From Podospora pseudocomata (lineage: Eukaryota; Ascomycota; Sordariomycetes; Sordariales; Podosporaceae), in contig NC_085888.1 in assembly GCF_035222375.1 (NCBI RefSeq), positions 868,001-932,000 of the forward strand: DNA of 64,000 nt. Direction: 5' to 3'. The notes beneath the pieces are model-generated. The model was not told the origin of the DNA. It saw only the letters and a program-made list of their open reading frames with translations, and searched no databases. This document shows positions 21,508-31,910 of this stretch, one piece after another. Position 1 is the first letter of the stretch, and the number at the start of each line of letters is the position of its first letter. The translations under genes were made by a program, and so were the position numbers.

Positions 21508-24136
21508 TCAACCCTCATCTTCGTCTTCCAAATCACCAAGGAAATCCCACCACTCCAACGATAGCTGCGCATTGACAGAGTCAACGAATATGTCTTCGGG
21601 GCTGGTGGAGAGTTTGGCGTCAGCATGTCTATGTAATAGCTCACAAACGGAAAGAAGCCCCATTCTCCAAAGCTCGTACAGGCCTCTCAAAACTATTGTT
21701 TGAGCCTTGGAAAGATATACAACAAATGGTCTTGAAGGCTGATCTGGGGACATGGTGGTCCTCTTTCAGCGCCATGTCTTTCCGAAACATTGGCGGCCAC
21801 CCAACTTGCAGGCCTCATGTCATCAAAAAGAAAGAAAAACTCACCCATGAATCATGCTCCCGCAAAGCTGACCATTACACTCTTGCAAAAGATCCGGATA
21901 CCAGCTATTCACTTCTGCGATTTTACCTTCTGTCAACCACACACAATCCCATATTCTTTTGCCAAAGCCCAGGTGGGGACAACTCACCATCATTCTCCTT
22001 CATAAAAGCCCAGAGATTCTTCTTCACCATCTCGACGTTATTCAAAAAGTCCCTCAAGATACCCACCGCCTCCTCACGCTCCATAACAGACAGCCTCTTC
22101 ACTCCACTCGGCAAAGGCTGCTGTCGTGGAATAGCCGCCTTCTCCTCTAACTCTTTCAGTCTCACATCCACAAGATCTAGGTCGGTTTCTGGAGATGTGA
22201 TGCTCAGAAATTCCCTCAAGCCGACCACCTCGATTTCGTCAAGAGCAGGCAGCTGCACCGGCGGTCGGGCCACCTCGACGCGCGGTTTCATCCGGGCAAA
22301 CGCGTACCTCGCCCAGTTGGTAGCGTGGTGAGCACGCGTCGTCCAGCTCTCCAGATCTCTCGTGATGCGGTTGTGGTGTAACGAGACCAAAACAATCCAG
22401 CTGTTGGGCTCGAGGGTGCGCACAAGTGGCCAGCAGTCACCGACGTGTTCGCCTCTCCGGCTAGTTCCGGGACGGAGCGGCACTGCGGAGCTCTCCAGCG
22501 GGATTTGGCTGATTTGGTAGTCGTTGTTCATGCCGTTCAGTGCTGGGGGTGCGGAGCAGAAATCAAAGAGCTTTTCAGAGGCCTCGACCCCGGTGGAACC
22601 GGGTTGTACTGATCTCAGAATGTACTGGATGAAGCCGGCTGCGAACCGCTCTGGTTGAAGCATCAAGTTGCCCATGGGGAAGTAGTTTGGCCAAAAGCGT
22701 TCCCGGCCTAGTCCGTACGTCTGGTGTCTGACAAACATGTGCTGGACTGGGAATATATCGACAGGAATCTGGTAGCTAGGTATGGGAATGGGTCCGTAGT
22801 GTCGTGCCGATCGCAATGGTGTTGACAGAAAGTCTGCGACTAGGATATGCTTTTTGGTCATAGAAGACGGCATTTTAAGCATCTCGACGAAAAGCTCGGT
22901 GCTGCGCAGTTGGTCCCCTTGGCGTGGGTGTTTGGCAAAATACAGATTCTGTATGGTTGGAAAGCGCGCCAGGACCTCAAGAACTTCCGATGGGCTGCTT
23001 TTGAGTGTATCGGTACAAAGACTGATGGCTCTAATGGGGGTGTCTGACAACCGATTGCCCAGTACAATTGAAATAGAGTGGGCCGAGAGATTGTTGAAAG
23101 GTGTTAGGTCGAGTTGCTCCTGTCCTTCTACTGTCAGGGCAATGAGTTGCGCGATGGGTTGATGGTCGCCCAAATTCGCAGAATGTTTGATCAAGTAGCG
23201 TCGTAGTTCATTCTGAAAGTTGGGGATAGCCCGAACGTGTTCAAAAACAGAGATATCCACATCCTCCATCTCGGCAGCACCACGAACCAATGTTCGGAAT
23301 ACTTGGTCACGGAGAGATGGTGGCGGAAGGGGTTTCTGGGACGACTTAAAAGGCCACCCAACTGTGGTAGCATATTAGTGACAGTCTCTAGTCTCCCCAT
23401 TCTGCGTCGAGCAACTCAACTTACAATGCAACGTTGGCACATCCATTACTTTCCATCGAGAGGTGATTGCTGATGCCTTTTTAAACCCATCGGTAAACTC
23501 ATCAACGGAGCCTCCATACAAACGTTCGTTCACGAAAGCGCACGCAGTGATAAAATCGACAACTGATAGCGGTCTTGACGAGGGAGAGCCATCTGGCCAG
23601 AGAGCTTGACGGTTTAGGCGGGACGGATGAAGATAAATGCCGTATCGAACCTTGGCCGGGTCCGACACATCGATCACAAGCATGTGACGATGGAGGGCGC
23701 GCTCAAAGTGGTGGTAGACGCTTGCCAGAGGCCAATGCCCAATGTTTTGGTTGGTGGCCGTTTGTTCACGGGTGACAGCGATAGCAAGACAAGTCGCAAT
23801 GAAGGGGAACTCTGGGTGACCAGCCTGTGACGATCCTTCGTTCGGCCATGGCGGTCCAGGCTGGTTGTAGAAGTCGTAGGCAAGAGAAAGCTCTGCCCGA
23901 GTTCCAAGATAATTCAAAGGATCTGAAAAATAGCGGAGAGCTTTGGCACAGCTTGTCAAGAAGGTGCCTGAGGTGCAGTCAGCAGTGAAGGCAGCCAGAG
24001 GGTAATGTGGTTCTTGTTGGTTTGGGCCAAGTCTGGCCACAGCAAGCATGAGCCAGGGTTTATCTGGAACATCTCGATCAGGCTCATAGAACCTGGACTG
24101 GCGCCAGCCGTTCTCAGAGGCTTTTTGGTACGGCAT
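21508..24136 (-). CDS. Unrecognised 807-residue protein, possibly leucine-rich-repeat-like
   Basis: I do not recognise this family. Four exons join in phase: 24136-23425, 23361-21988, 21929-21845 and 21760-21508. The first three junctions have GTRAGT donors; the last acceptor (AAAGAG) is the weakest call, but the final frame (FVVYLSKAQTIVLRGLYELW ... FLGDLEDEDEG) looks coding. There is no signal peptide or membrane segment. The section about residues 300-360 (LTPFNNLSAHSISIVLGNRL, then PIRAISLCTDTLKSSPSEVL and FPTIQNLYFAKH) has the rhythm of degenerate leucine-rich repeats. The rest has Trp/Tyr-rich globular sequence and a short charged helix near the end (LVDVRLKELEEKAAIPRQQ). It lies head to head with a zinc-cluster gene, so shared regulation is possible. 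Confidence 0.7.
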
Positions 24137-24573
24137 GTTCGAAAGTGTTGGGATATATCAGGACAAGTGAAAGTAAGTAGGTAGTAGATGAACAGAATCA
24201 GATGTATATTACGACATTAAATCAACCAAAAAATCAACGAAATCCCACAAGACATGGAAAGAGACACAGATGAGAATTGAGGACGCTGAGAGCGGTGAAA
24301 GTGCAAGTTGCTTTTTGTCATTGATAGTGAGGTAGGTTAGTTTAAGGTTGGGTACCGAGGCTTGGGAGCGGTTACCTAACAACTGTAAGTAATACGGTTA
24401 TGGCACCAGCTGAAATCGGCCCGCATATTACGGATACCTATCGCTTACGGCTAGTGACAGCCGGACATTTCCGCCCACAGCGGGCAAGCAGTCCTCAACA
24501 AATCCACCACATCACATGGCCAAAAAACATCCGGATAAGCACAAATCACCGAAGTACACGCCTCACCCTCATC
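24137..24573. promoter_or_regulatory. Shared intergenic region between the divergent unknown gene and the Zn2Cys6 gene
   Basis: About 437 bp separates the two inferred start codons. It is the only room for both promoters, so it is a probable bidirectional promoter. The zinc-cluster frame stays open back to ATG 24400, which would shorten the spacer to 263 bp. No specific operator was identified; CGG triplets suitable for zinc-cluster proteins occur but are too frequent to be meaningful. Confidence 0.5.
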
Positions 24574-25923
24574 ATGCCCAATCCTGATGATGGCAGCCCC
24601 TCAGTGGACAGCCCATCACCGGCACCCGTCCCAAATGACAACGCGACAACAACAACCACAACAATCCCCAGGGTCGCGTCGCCAAAGGGCCCGAGGAGAC
24701 GTGCTCCAAACCGAACAGTTGACGGTGGTCCACCCGCCTGTGTCAAGTGTCATGGATTCAAGATGCGCTGCATTCGCCAACCAGATCAAAAAGACTGCAA
24801 CCGATGTATCAATGCCAAAATTGAGTGTGTTCCCCGCGAGCCTGGCTCGGTAGGAAGGCCACGACTGCCTCGGCCGCCCGGGTGGAAGAGGAGTCACTAC
24901 AAAAAAGGCCGGCGACTTGGCCATCAACTTGTGCAATCAACCTCACAAGCGGCTGAAGACCTTGATCCAGAATCATCCTCACCTTCAAATTCAACCGAGG
25001 CCACACCCCCAGAACCAACAAGCCCAGCCAAGAGCTCAGCACCAGCTCGATATGGTGGTCCCATCATCGGATTAGCTGGCTACAACGCTCTCTTGCCCAA
25101 CTTTGACGACCTCCCCCATGACAGCCCGGCCGCTGCCGCTAACGCTCGTGGGAGTATCTACACAGAAAGCACCTTCAGGGCCCCTCAACAACCACAACCG
25201 CCGCTTCACCCATTGTTCCGTTCAACTCAGACCCCTCCTGAACCCCAACCCTCACCTCAACCTCGACAACAACAACCTACCGTCTACGCACCAGCAGATC
25301 AAGATCCAATAGAACAACTCACCCGCCTCCAGCTACAAATCTACCAACACCACACCCTAGCCAAGAAGAACGAGCCCTCCATAAGAAAAGACGGCAACAA
25401 ACCAACCGGCACTGAACCACTCGACACATCCTGGATCAACCCCCTCTTTCAATCAGCCTCCCTTTTCCACACCATCCTCTCTTCCTTTGCCGCATCTCCG
25501 CCTGATACAGCAACCTTCCTGATGATAATCTCAATCTACACCCGCCTCTTGCAAACGTTTGACCTTTTGGTGGATTGTATACAACGCTACATATGGTGGC
25601 ACGGCATCTGTGGCTCGCCTATGGTGCAAGATGACAAGGATTTTATCAGCGGGCTGAGCGATTCGGTGGTTGTTACGATAGGGGGGGTGGAGGTGCCGCG
25701 GAGTGTGAAGGGGAGTAAGGTGGCGCTTATAGACACGACGAGGGCGGCACATTACTTGACATTTGGATTGATGGAGAAAATTGGGGGGGTGTTAGATGGG
25801 TGGGTGGGAGGGGAGGATATGGTGGTGAAGAAGGGGGCGATGGAGGCGGTGGGGAGGTTGGAGGAGAAGGTGAGGGAGAATTTTGTGCGGACTAGATGGA
25901 GGAAGATGCCGGAGCGAGGGTGA
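24574..25923 (+). CDS. Zn(II)2Cys6 zinc-cluster protein, putative transcription factor
   Basis: Fungal-specific binuclear zinc-cluster protein, about 449 residues from the ATG at 24574, which follows a CTCATC context. The frame is open to an upstream ATG at 24400, but those 58 residues look like translated leader. The cluster is C56-x2-C59-x6-C66-x8-C75-x2-C78-x6-C85 (CVKCHGFKMRC ... CNRCINAKIEC), then a basic AT-hook-like linker (GSVGRPRLPRPPGWKRSHYK). The middle is Pro/Gln-rich, as in activation regions. The last 150 residues (SASLFHTILSSFAASPPD and onward) form a hydrophobic helical region resembling the end of aflatoxin-regulator-type proteins. I see no classical fungal_trans domain. DNA target unknown. 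Confidence 0.82.
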   Translation: MPNPDDGSPSVDSPSPAPVPNDNATTTTTTIPRVASPKGPRRRAPNRTVDGGPPACVKCHGFKMRCIRQPDQKDCNRCINAKIECVPREPGSVGRPRLPRPPGWKRSHYKKGRRLGHQLVQSTSQAAEDLDPESSSPSNSTEATPPEPTSPAKSSAPARYGGPIIGLAGYNALLPNFDDLPHDSPAAAANARGSIYTESTFRAPQQPQPPLHPLFRSTQTPPEPQPSPQPRQQQPTVYAPADQDPIEQLTRLQLQIYQHHTLAKKNEPSIRKDGNKPTGTEPLDTSWINPLFQSASLFHTILSSFAASPPDTATFLMIISIYTRLLQTFDLLVDCIQRYIWWHGICGSPMVQDDKDFISGLSDSVVVTIGGVEVPRSVKGSKVALIDTTRAAHYLTFGLMEKIGGVLDGWVGGEDMVVKKGAMEAVGRLEEKVRENFVRTRWRKMPERG

Positions 25924-26375
25924 GAGGGAGGCGGATTATGTTCTTGGACAACTTGTGACGGAGGGTGATCTAACCAAGCCAGCGTTACCTCCAAAGTCTT
26001 GGTGAGCGGATTTCCATGATTTCTATCATGGGAATGTGTTGGCTTGGCTGGCTCGCTTACTCCTCCTTAGCTCGCTGCTTGTCTTGGACATCTTATTACA
26101 GAAGACTTGTCACTACAGTTTTGCTCAGTTTCAAGTCCTTCATCACCAAGCAAAGGTCACGATTATTGCACAAACACAAAAGGTAAAGAAATGCAAATGC
26201 ATTGTATGTATGTACACTCCCAACAACCAAACAAAACCTAGCAAACGATCTTTTATATGCACAGGATGGCGCGCCCCCTTAGAAAAGACCAAGAAAAGCT
26301 AACCAACTGACCGCCCTAGGTTCTGCTCCATTTTTCACCACCGCCCCTTTTCCCGCTCTCCCAAGCATCAACCGT
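25924..26375. other. Convergent intergenic region
   Basis: Lies between the ends of the zinc-cluster gene and the cellulase gene. AT-rich 3' flanks; nothing further seen. Confidence 0.5.
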
Positions 26376-27633
26376 TTAAAGAAGGGAAGGGTTAGAGTTG
26401 CGAAGCAACATCTCAAAGTACTCCTGGTGCCAGGCACCGGCCTCGGGCGAAGGCTGGAAGGCATCGGGCTTGCCGCAGAAGCTGTCATAACGAACAGCCG
26501 AGCTGTCGGAAGTACCATCCGACTCACCGCCGGGCTTGACCCAGACGAAGGCATCAGCCAGCTCGAGACCGGTGTCGGCCGAGGGGGGACGGCCGAAGCC
26601 GGCACCGTCGACGTTGCACCAGTTACCCCACTCCTCGCGGAGACCCTGGACACCGCTGCGGCCAGTGTCGACGATGGCGTGGTTGGGCATGCCGGCGGCC
26701 TTGAGGCGCTGGCCAAAGGTGTTGACGTAAGTGCGCTCGTTCTGGCACGAGTTGTACTTGGCGTCGGAGGCGGAGGAGAACTCGCCGGGGGACAGGTCCC
26801 AGGCGTTCCAGCCGGCCACGTTGGTGGCGATGCCACGGAACTGCTTGGGGCTGCCGGCGGCCTTGTAGGCTTTGGCGAGCTCCTCGGCGCCGGGCTTGAG
26901 GTTGGCGTCCCAGCCAAGCCAGCCGCCGTGGCCGGCGTCGATGTACTGGACGACGTTGGGAAGGTTGAGCGTCTTGAGCGCGTAGGCGACACCGTCGCGG
27001 TAGCCGGCGGCCGAGTTGCGGCAGGCCTGAACGTCGGAGTTGGTGACCAGGTTGGGGAGCGAATCGGGCTCAATAACGAGCGCGACGGCGGTGTTGGGGT
27101 GGGCCTTAAGGATGGAGGCGATGCCTTGACACAGCTGTCAGTCGTCTTTTTTCCTTGGCAAAGATGTCATTGAGGATTTACTTACGGTCAATGAACTCAG
27201 TCTTGTACCTGTTGAGCTCGCCAACCTTCAGCTCACCGTTGGAAGCCTTGGCAGCGCAATCACGGCCGGGAAGATCGTAGACGACGACACCGAGGATCTC
27301 GTTGCAAGGAACCTCGGCGAGAGCGGGCTCGAGCCTGTCAACATTGGCGATGGTGTCGAGCCAGACGAAGGAACCGGTGTCGGCAACCTTGCGGGCGGCA
27401 GCCTCGAGGGAGGGGTCGGAAAGGTTGGGGATGGCGAGCTCCTCGATCTCCTTGCGGTAGAAGTTGTTGGCGTGGAGGGTGTACTGCTTGAAGACGTTGG
27501 TCTGGGCGTTGAGGGAGACGGCCGAGGCGCAACCAGCTTGTCTCTTGGTGGGCTTGTCCTGGGTGGTCGGGGAAGGCGCGGCAACGGCTGAGGCAACGAG
27601 CGCCAGAGCGGCGGCGGAGCTGGTGATCTTCAT
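26376..27633 (-). CDS. Secreted glycoside hydrolase family 6 cellulase, without CBM
   Basis: Extracellular GH6 enzyme (cellobiohydrolase II or endoglucanase type) of 398 residues; exons 27633-27186 and 27124-26376. The signal peptide is MKITSSAAALALVASAVAA, followed by a propeptide ending in a Kex2-type KR (DKPTKRQ). The catalytic module shows YDLPGRDCAA (the Asp after Arg is the proposed acid), IEPDSLPNLVTN, DAGHGGWLGW and WVKPGGESDGTSD, with the conserved Asp of the base region. It ends SPEAGAWHQEYFEMLLRNSN. No carbohydrate-binding module or linker is present; it goes straight from the propeptide into the catalytic domain, so binding to crystalline cellulose is expected to be weak. Exo versus endo mode depends on two active-site loops that I cannot judge by eye. 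Confidence 0.93.
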
Positions 27634-27726
27634 GTTGAACGACGGGGCGAGTACACTTGCTGCAGAAAGTATGAAGGCCTGAGGGAGGAAGATCTTGTTT
27701 CTGCCGAGGGGGGGAGGGTGGTCTGT

Positions 27727-27733
27727 CTTTATA
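27727..27733 (-). promoter_or_regulatory. TATA box of the GH6 gene
   Basis: Reads TATAAAG on the minus strand, about 94 bp upstream of the ATG, a normal distance for an inducible fungal secreted-enzyme gene. Confidence 0.6.
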
Positions 27734-30116
27734 CCAGGGGACCTCTCCGCGGACTTGGCGTTGCCGTGTTACCCCCCTGAGAGTTCAAGTCAACACAACA
27801 ACCTCGACGAGGACTGCCCAACACACGGTTCGCCTCCCTGGCTCACATGGTTCACGCGGCTCGAAGGCACACAGGAGATTTCTCTGCAATCAGGAAGACA
27901 GGCCCGTGGTCTCGGCCAGGAACCTCCGTGGAAGGCTTGAGCCGCGCCGAGCAGTCGCCGCTGGAATATAGGGTGCGGGGCTGGTGTTGAGTGCCGAGCA
28001 AGGCGACTGGACAGGTCCAAGATCCCCATCTGGCATTTCATATACAGCTTCATTTACGCTCAGGCGACGACGGCCGGCCCTACTCTGGATTGGTGGGAGG
28101 TCAACGGGCGGCTACCACTACGATTTGCGAGGGAAATTGTGGGGAAGAGGGAACTTGCTCTCTATTGGGGTTGCCATGTGCAATCTGGGGTATTCGACCA
28201 TCTCATGCACGGCCGTTCGATCTTGCCCCTTTGGTCACGCTGGGATCCTAGGAGGGAGAGTGTGGCGCCGCCCAACCCCTTGCAGCCACCATCATCAGCT
28301 GCTGTGGAGAAGCACCGGGGGGGATGGCGATCGTTGCTCAATGGCAGTGGGGGCTCCGAGCCGTCAGCCGTGTTGGAGAAATCGCGACTACCGCCAAGAT
28401 AATATGCGGATGCGGAACTGAGGGCGGTCGCCAGATTGTCTGCGGTTGGATGAATACTGTGAGAGGTATGGTGCCATCAGAAACCTGTGTTCATATGATC
28501 AGGTTCGAAAGGGGGTGTGAGGACCCTGAAGGGTTCCGTCCGAAGTGTGGCAACAGGACCAGAATACAATGGTGAGCATTGCTTTTGGTCACGTTTGTTT
28601 CAACTCTAGAAGTGCCGACATGTCCAGTATCGACAGTCCCCCTCACTACTCAGGCACTGGCCTTTGACTGGAAGGAGCGGGACAATGTCTGAGAGGCAAA
28701 TGCACGATTCCCCCCTCCCCCCAAGGGATCGGATTTGGTCCAGCTGCAAAATGCGGGGTCTCCACAAAATGTCAGGCTGTTTGAGTGTTCAGGTTGCGTG
28801 GTGCGCTCTCACAGGGGCGGCAAAGTGTGTATGTGTGAAAGAGAGCGAGAGAGGGACCAACCATGTCAGTAGCTCTTTGCTGGGAACAAGGGGTGGTGGT
28901 GGTCCGGGTACTACTTTGTTTTTTTGGTTGGAACCAAGCGGCAGTTTAGATGGCTAAAATACGCCATCATCTGAAACAGAGCGTTGTTATTTGCTGGCTG
29001 CCTTATAAACGGTTATAGTGCCGCGCCCATTAAGCCGCAAAGCCCATGTATTAGCCGGCACATCCACCTTGGACGCTGCATATCTTTTTGTCTTGACAAT
29101 CCCAACGAGAAGGGTCACACACACACAGCCGAAGAAAAACTCTCCGGGCTGGCTGGGGGGGGGATGCCAGGCTTTAGCCGAAGCGGCGTCAAAAGCCCGA
29201 TGGAAAAGGCTTGTATTATTTGGGCGGCAAGGAATAACAATGATCACTGGGTACACGAACAAGCAGTGAGAGAGATTGTGCCTTGTTCGGCACACGGAGC
29301 CAACAAACCGGTGGCCTACCTAGGTGGGATGGGGGAGGATAATACACTTGATGATGTGCTATCTACCAGGCATGTGCTCTCCGCGCAGCGTGGAATCAAT
29401 CATTGGGTCCCTTCGTTTCCTGTAAGAGATCATGCACCTCATTATTGCTTGCCCGGAACAGCAACAGCTGGAATCCGAGGAGGTGCACGCCACCACCTCG
29501 CCACATCGTCACACAGTTACACATACCCAAGATGGAGTAAGTGCTGGAAAAGCTGGGGAAGGGTAGGTAGGGGAGATCTCGGGCTATGGTACCGACTGAG
29601 GAGAGAGCAGGTATTTACCTCAAATTGACTCCCGAGTTTTCCGGTTTGAAAATGTCACCTGGATCATCACTCGCCCCGGTCTCCCAATTTCAGCAGTCTT
29701 GTTGTTTTGTTTCCGTTGGGGACGATGATTGATCCCCGGGAAGGGCTCACGGCAATTAGGACGGTAAGCAGGCCCGAGGTGACATTGTGGCTGAGGAGAG
29801 TGTGAACCTTTTAGAGTGTGAAGTTGTAGACCCGGAATAAACTTGGTCTAATATTGATTGAGACGATCAGTTGGAGCATGCCACTCTTCGTCCACCAGTC
29901 TAGCGTTTGTATTTGGATAACCAATGGAAAGAGTAATGTATTCAGAACCCTACAATGTCATATTTTGGTCCTTGTAGTCATGCGTGCTAACTCATGCCAA
30001 GTCATCTCGAAACCAAACATTGAATTACAAGTAGACTCGAGTGAGAAACTCGGCCCATTGCAGCCTCAGCTTTTGATGCCACCAAACGCCTGTCCCAACT
30101 ATGCACAACAGATATA
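27734..30116. other. 2.4 kb gene-poor region upstream of the GH6 cellulase
   Basis: No supported gene; the longest frame (28984-29628 +) lacks motifs and is low-complexity in places. Two words fitting the CreA repressor consensus SYGGRG occur on the plus strand at 27975-27980 (GCGGGG) and 28185-28190 (CTGGGG). Such words are frequent by chance, so they are candidates only. Confidence 0.4.
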
Positions 30117-31447
30117 CTACACAATGCCACAGACCACCTCACCATTTTGAAGAATCTTATACATCCCGTCCACATGCTCAAACGTAACATCTTCCCTCCT
30201 TCTCAGCGCCACATAGAATGCCTCTCTCGATTCCTGTGATATATGTCAGGTAAACCAATGTTTCCATCAAGTTCCACCAAAAAATGAACAAGAGCCACAA
30301 CTCACCTTCCTCGACGACATTGGCTTCTCCCTATGCACCTTTGCAAACATCTTCTTCAGCACCATCTTCAACTCATCGTCGCCACTCCCTTCGTAATACT
30401 TGCACACGAAGTGCCCGTCCGGTTTCAGTGTTTCGCTGGCAAACGTCAACGCCGCTTTGCAAAGTTCCTAATTTTCCCCCAAACATGTATCGTCATCATC
30501 ACCACTTCTGAAGAGATGTCAAAAGAAAGTAACCTACCATGCTCCCCGCGTGGTCCCTGAGAGAAATTCCGCTCGTGTTCATCAACCTGTGTAGAGACAA
30601 ATACGGGTTACTTATGCTGTTGATTTTGAATCCTTGAGTTTGGGGCCAGGGTTCGGACATGTCGCTTAACACCACCTATTGTTTTGTTTTTTTTTCCTCG
30701 TCAGTATTCCTACTCCCCCCTTTTTCCAAAAAACAAAAAAAAAAAAGAAAAAAAAAAAAAAAAACTTACATCAACCACCCTCATATTCAAGCCCTTCTCC
30801 TGTTCCAACTCCTCCTCCTCCTGCGCCGACCGCCTCTCCAAATCGATATAACTCCCCCTCTCCTCCACCTCTCCCTCCTCTATCTCAATGCTCTTCTTTG
30901 CCGCCCATTCCCGCCTCCTCTCCATTTTCCTCCGTTTCAAATCCGCCTCCAACACAAAATTCTTGCACATCTCCTGCACCGCCTTGCTGAGAAAGTTTCC
31001 CTGGATGGTGCTCACCCCCTTTGGCGGCTGCGCAGGCAACAAGTCGATGCCAATCACCTTCCCGTCTGGGGCCGTCGCGTCAAGTGCCACCTGCGACCAC
31101 GACCCAGGGGCGTACCCCAAATCAACGACGATCTGGTTCCTGCGGGGCCGGAAGAGGGAGTATTTTTCTTGCATCTCTAGGAGCTTGAAGGCGGCGCGGG
31201 AGCGGAGGCCTTGGACTCTAGCCGCGAGGGCGAAGCGGTCTCGGGATTGGCGTTGTTTCCACTGGGAGCTGGAGGAGGAGGGGCGAGATTGGGGGTTGTT
31301 GTTTGGTGATGGCGTTGTAAAGGTGGGTCTAAAAAAGGATGATGATGGTGATGGTGATGGTGATGGCGAGAGCGAGAGGAGGGTGCGATTAACGGGTCGG
31401 ACTGCTGCTGCCAGCCGGAGAGGCGCTCGGAGGCAGGATAAGCTCAT
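30117..31447 (-). CDS. MRM2: Mitochondrial rRNA 2'-O-ribose methyltransferase (RrmJ/FtsJ family)
   Basis: SAM-dependent methyltransferase of 364 residues expected to methylate the large mitochondrial rRNA. Exons are 31447-30770, 30675-30538, 30467-30306 and 30233-30117, all phase 0. The N-terminus is Arg/Ser-rich without acidic residues, like a mitochondrial presequence, and carries an (SP)n run. All four catalytic residues of the K-D-K-E tetrad can be placed: K in RSRAAFKLLEM, D in VLSDMSEPWPQT (formed across the first splice), K in GHFVCKYYEG and E in ESREAFYVAL (last exon). The SAM loop is VDLGYAPGSWSQVAL. A charged, Glu/Arg-rich insert of about 60 residues before VVDVVLSDMS is longer than in bacterial RrmJ. 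Confidence 0.92.
30676..30769 (-). other. Intron 1 of MRM2 with an extreme homopolymer tract
   Basis: Intron of 94 nt with donor GTAAGT and acceptor AATAG. Most of its 5' half is a T-run (A-run on the plus strand, 30734-30763) broken by single bases. Such tracts are prone to length change and sequencing error. Confidence 0.75.
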
Positions 31448-31910
31448 TGTGAGGAGTGCGATTGTGAGGGTCCCTTGAATTTGTGTAAGAACGAAGAACC
31501 GGAACTAAGTTTGCAAAAAAAGAAAAAAAAAGAAAATTAACAATGTAAAAGATGTTGTCGTATTTGGCGAGTGTTGATGAGATGAGCACGAGAGCTTGCA
31601 GAATTGACGCTTGTAAATGCAGCTACCTGAACTTTCACATCTTGGCATGGGCTAATCCATTTTGATTATCGAGTTACCGGGTATCAAAGCTCGCTTATCG
31701 ACATGTCTTGAACGACAAGCACTCTCAACATCACCAGCGACATCAAATCACCCACAACCAGACCAACTGAAGTTGAACAATGTATGCATTCAAATAACTG
31801 ATACAACCAGTCATCCCAAAAGTCCCACATGTATGTAGTGTAATGTACCCAAACTCCATTCCCATGCCCACGAACTCCTATGCCATAATGAATAAATCAC
31901 ACACAAAATC
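31448..31910. other. Intergenic between MRM2 and the coiled-coil gene
   Basis: Both genes run on the minus strand, so this holds the 3' flank of MRM2's upstream neighbour and MRM2's promoter. Nothing else recognised. Confidence 0.45.

Noticed and set aside
26427-27173. 248-codon plus-strand ORF opposite the GH6 gene
   Set aside because: Antisense shadow caused by GC-rich third positions; Gly/Val/Ala-rich translation without motifs, while the minus strand encodes a clear GH6 enzyme.
28984-29628. 214-codon plus-strand ORF upstream of GH6
   Set aside because: No motif; interrupted composition; more likely chance in a non-coding promoter region.
30541-30640. Apparent intron around GTAACC...CACAG within MRM2 exon 2
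   Set aside because: Removing it creates a stop, while reading through is open and gives a sensible SNPYLSLHRLMNTSG stretch.
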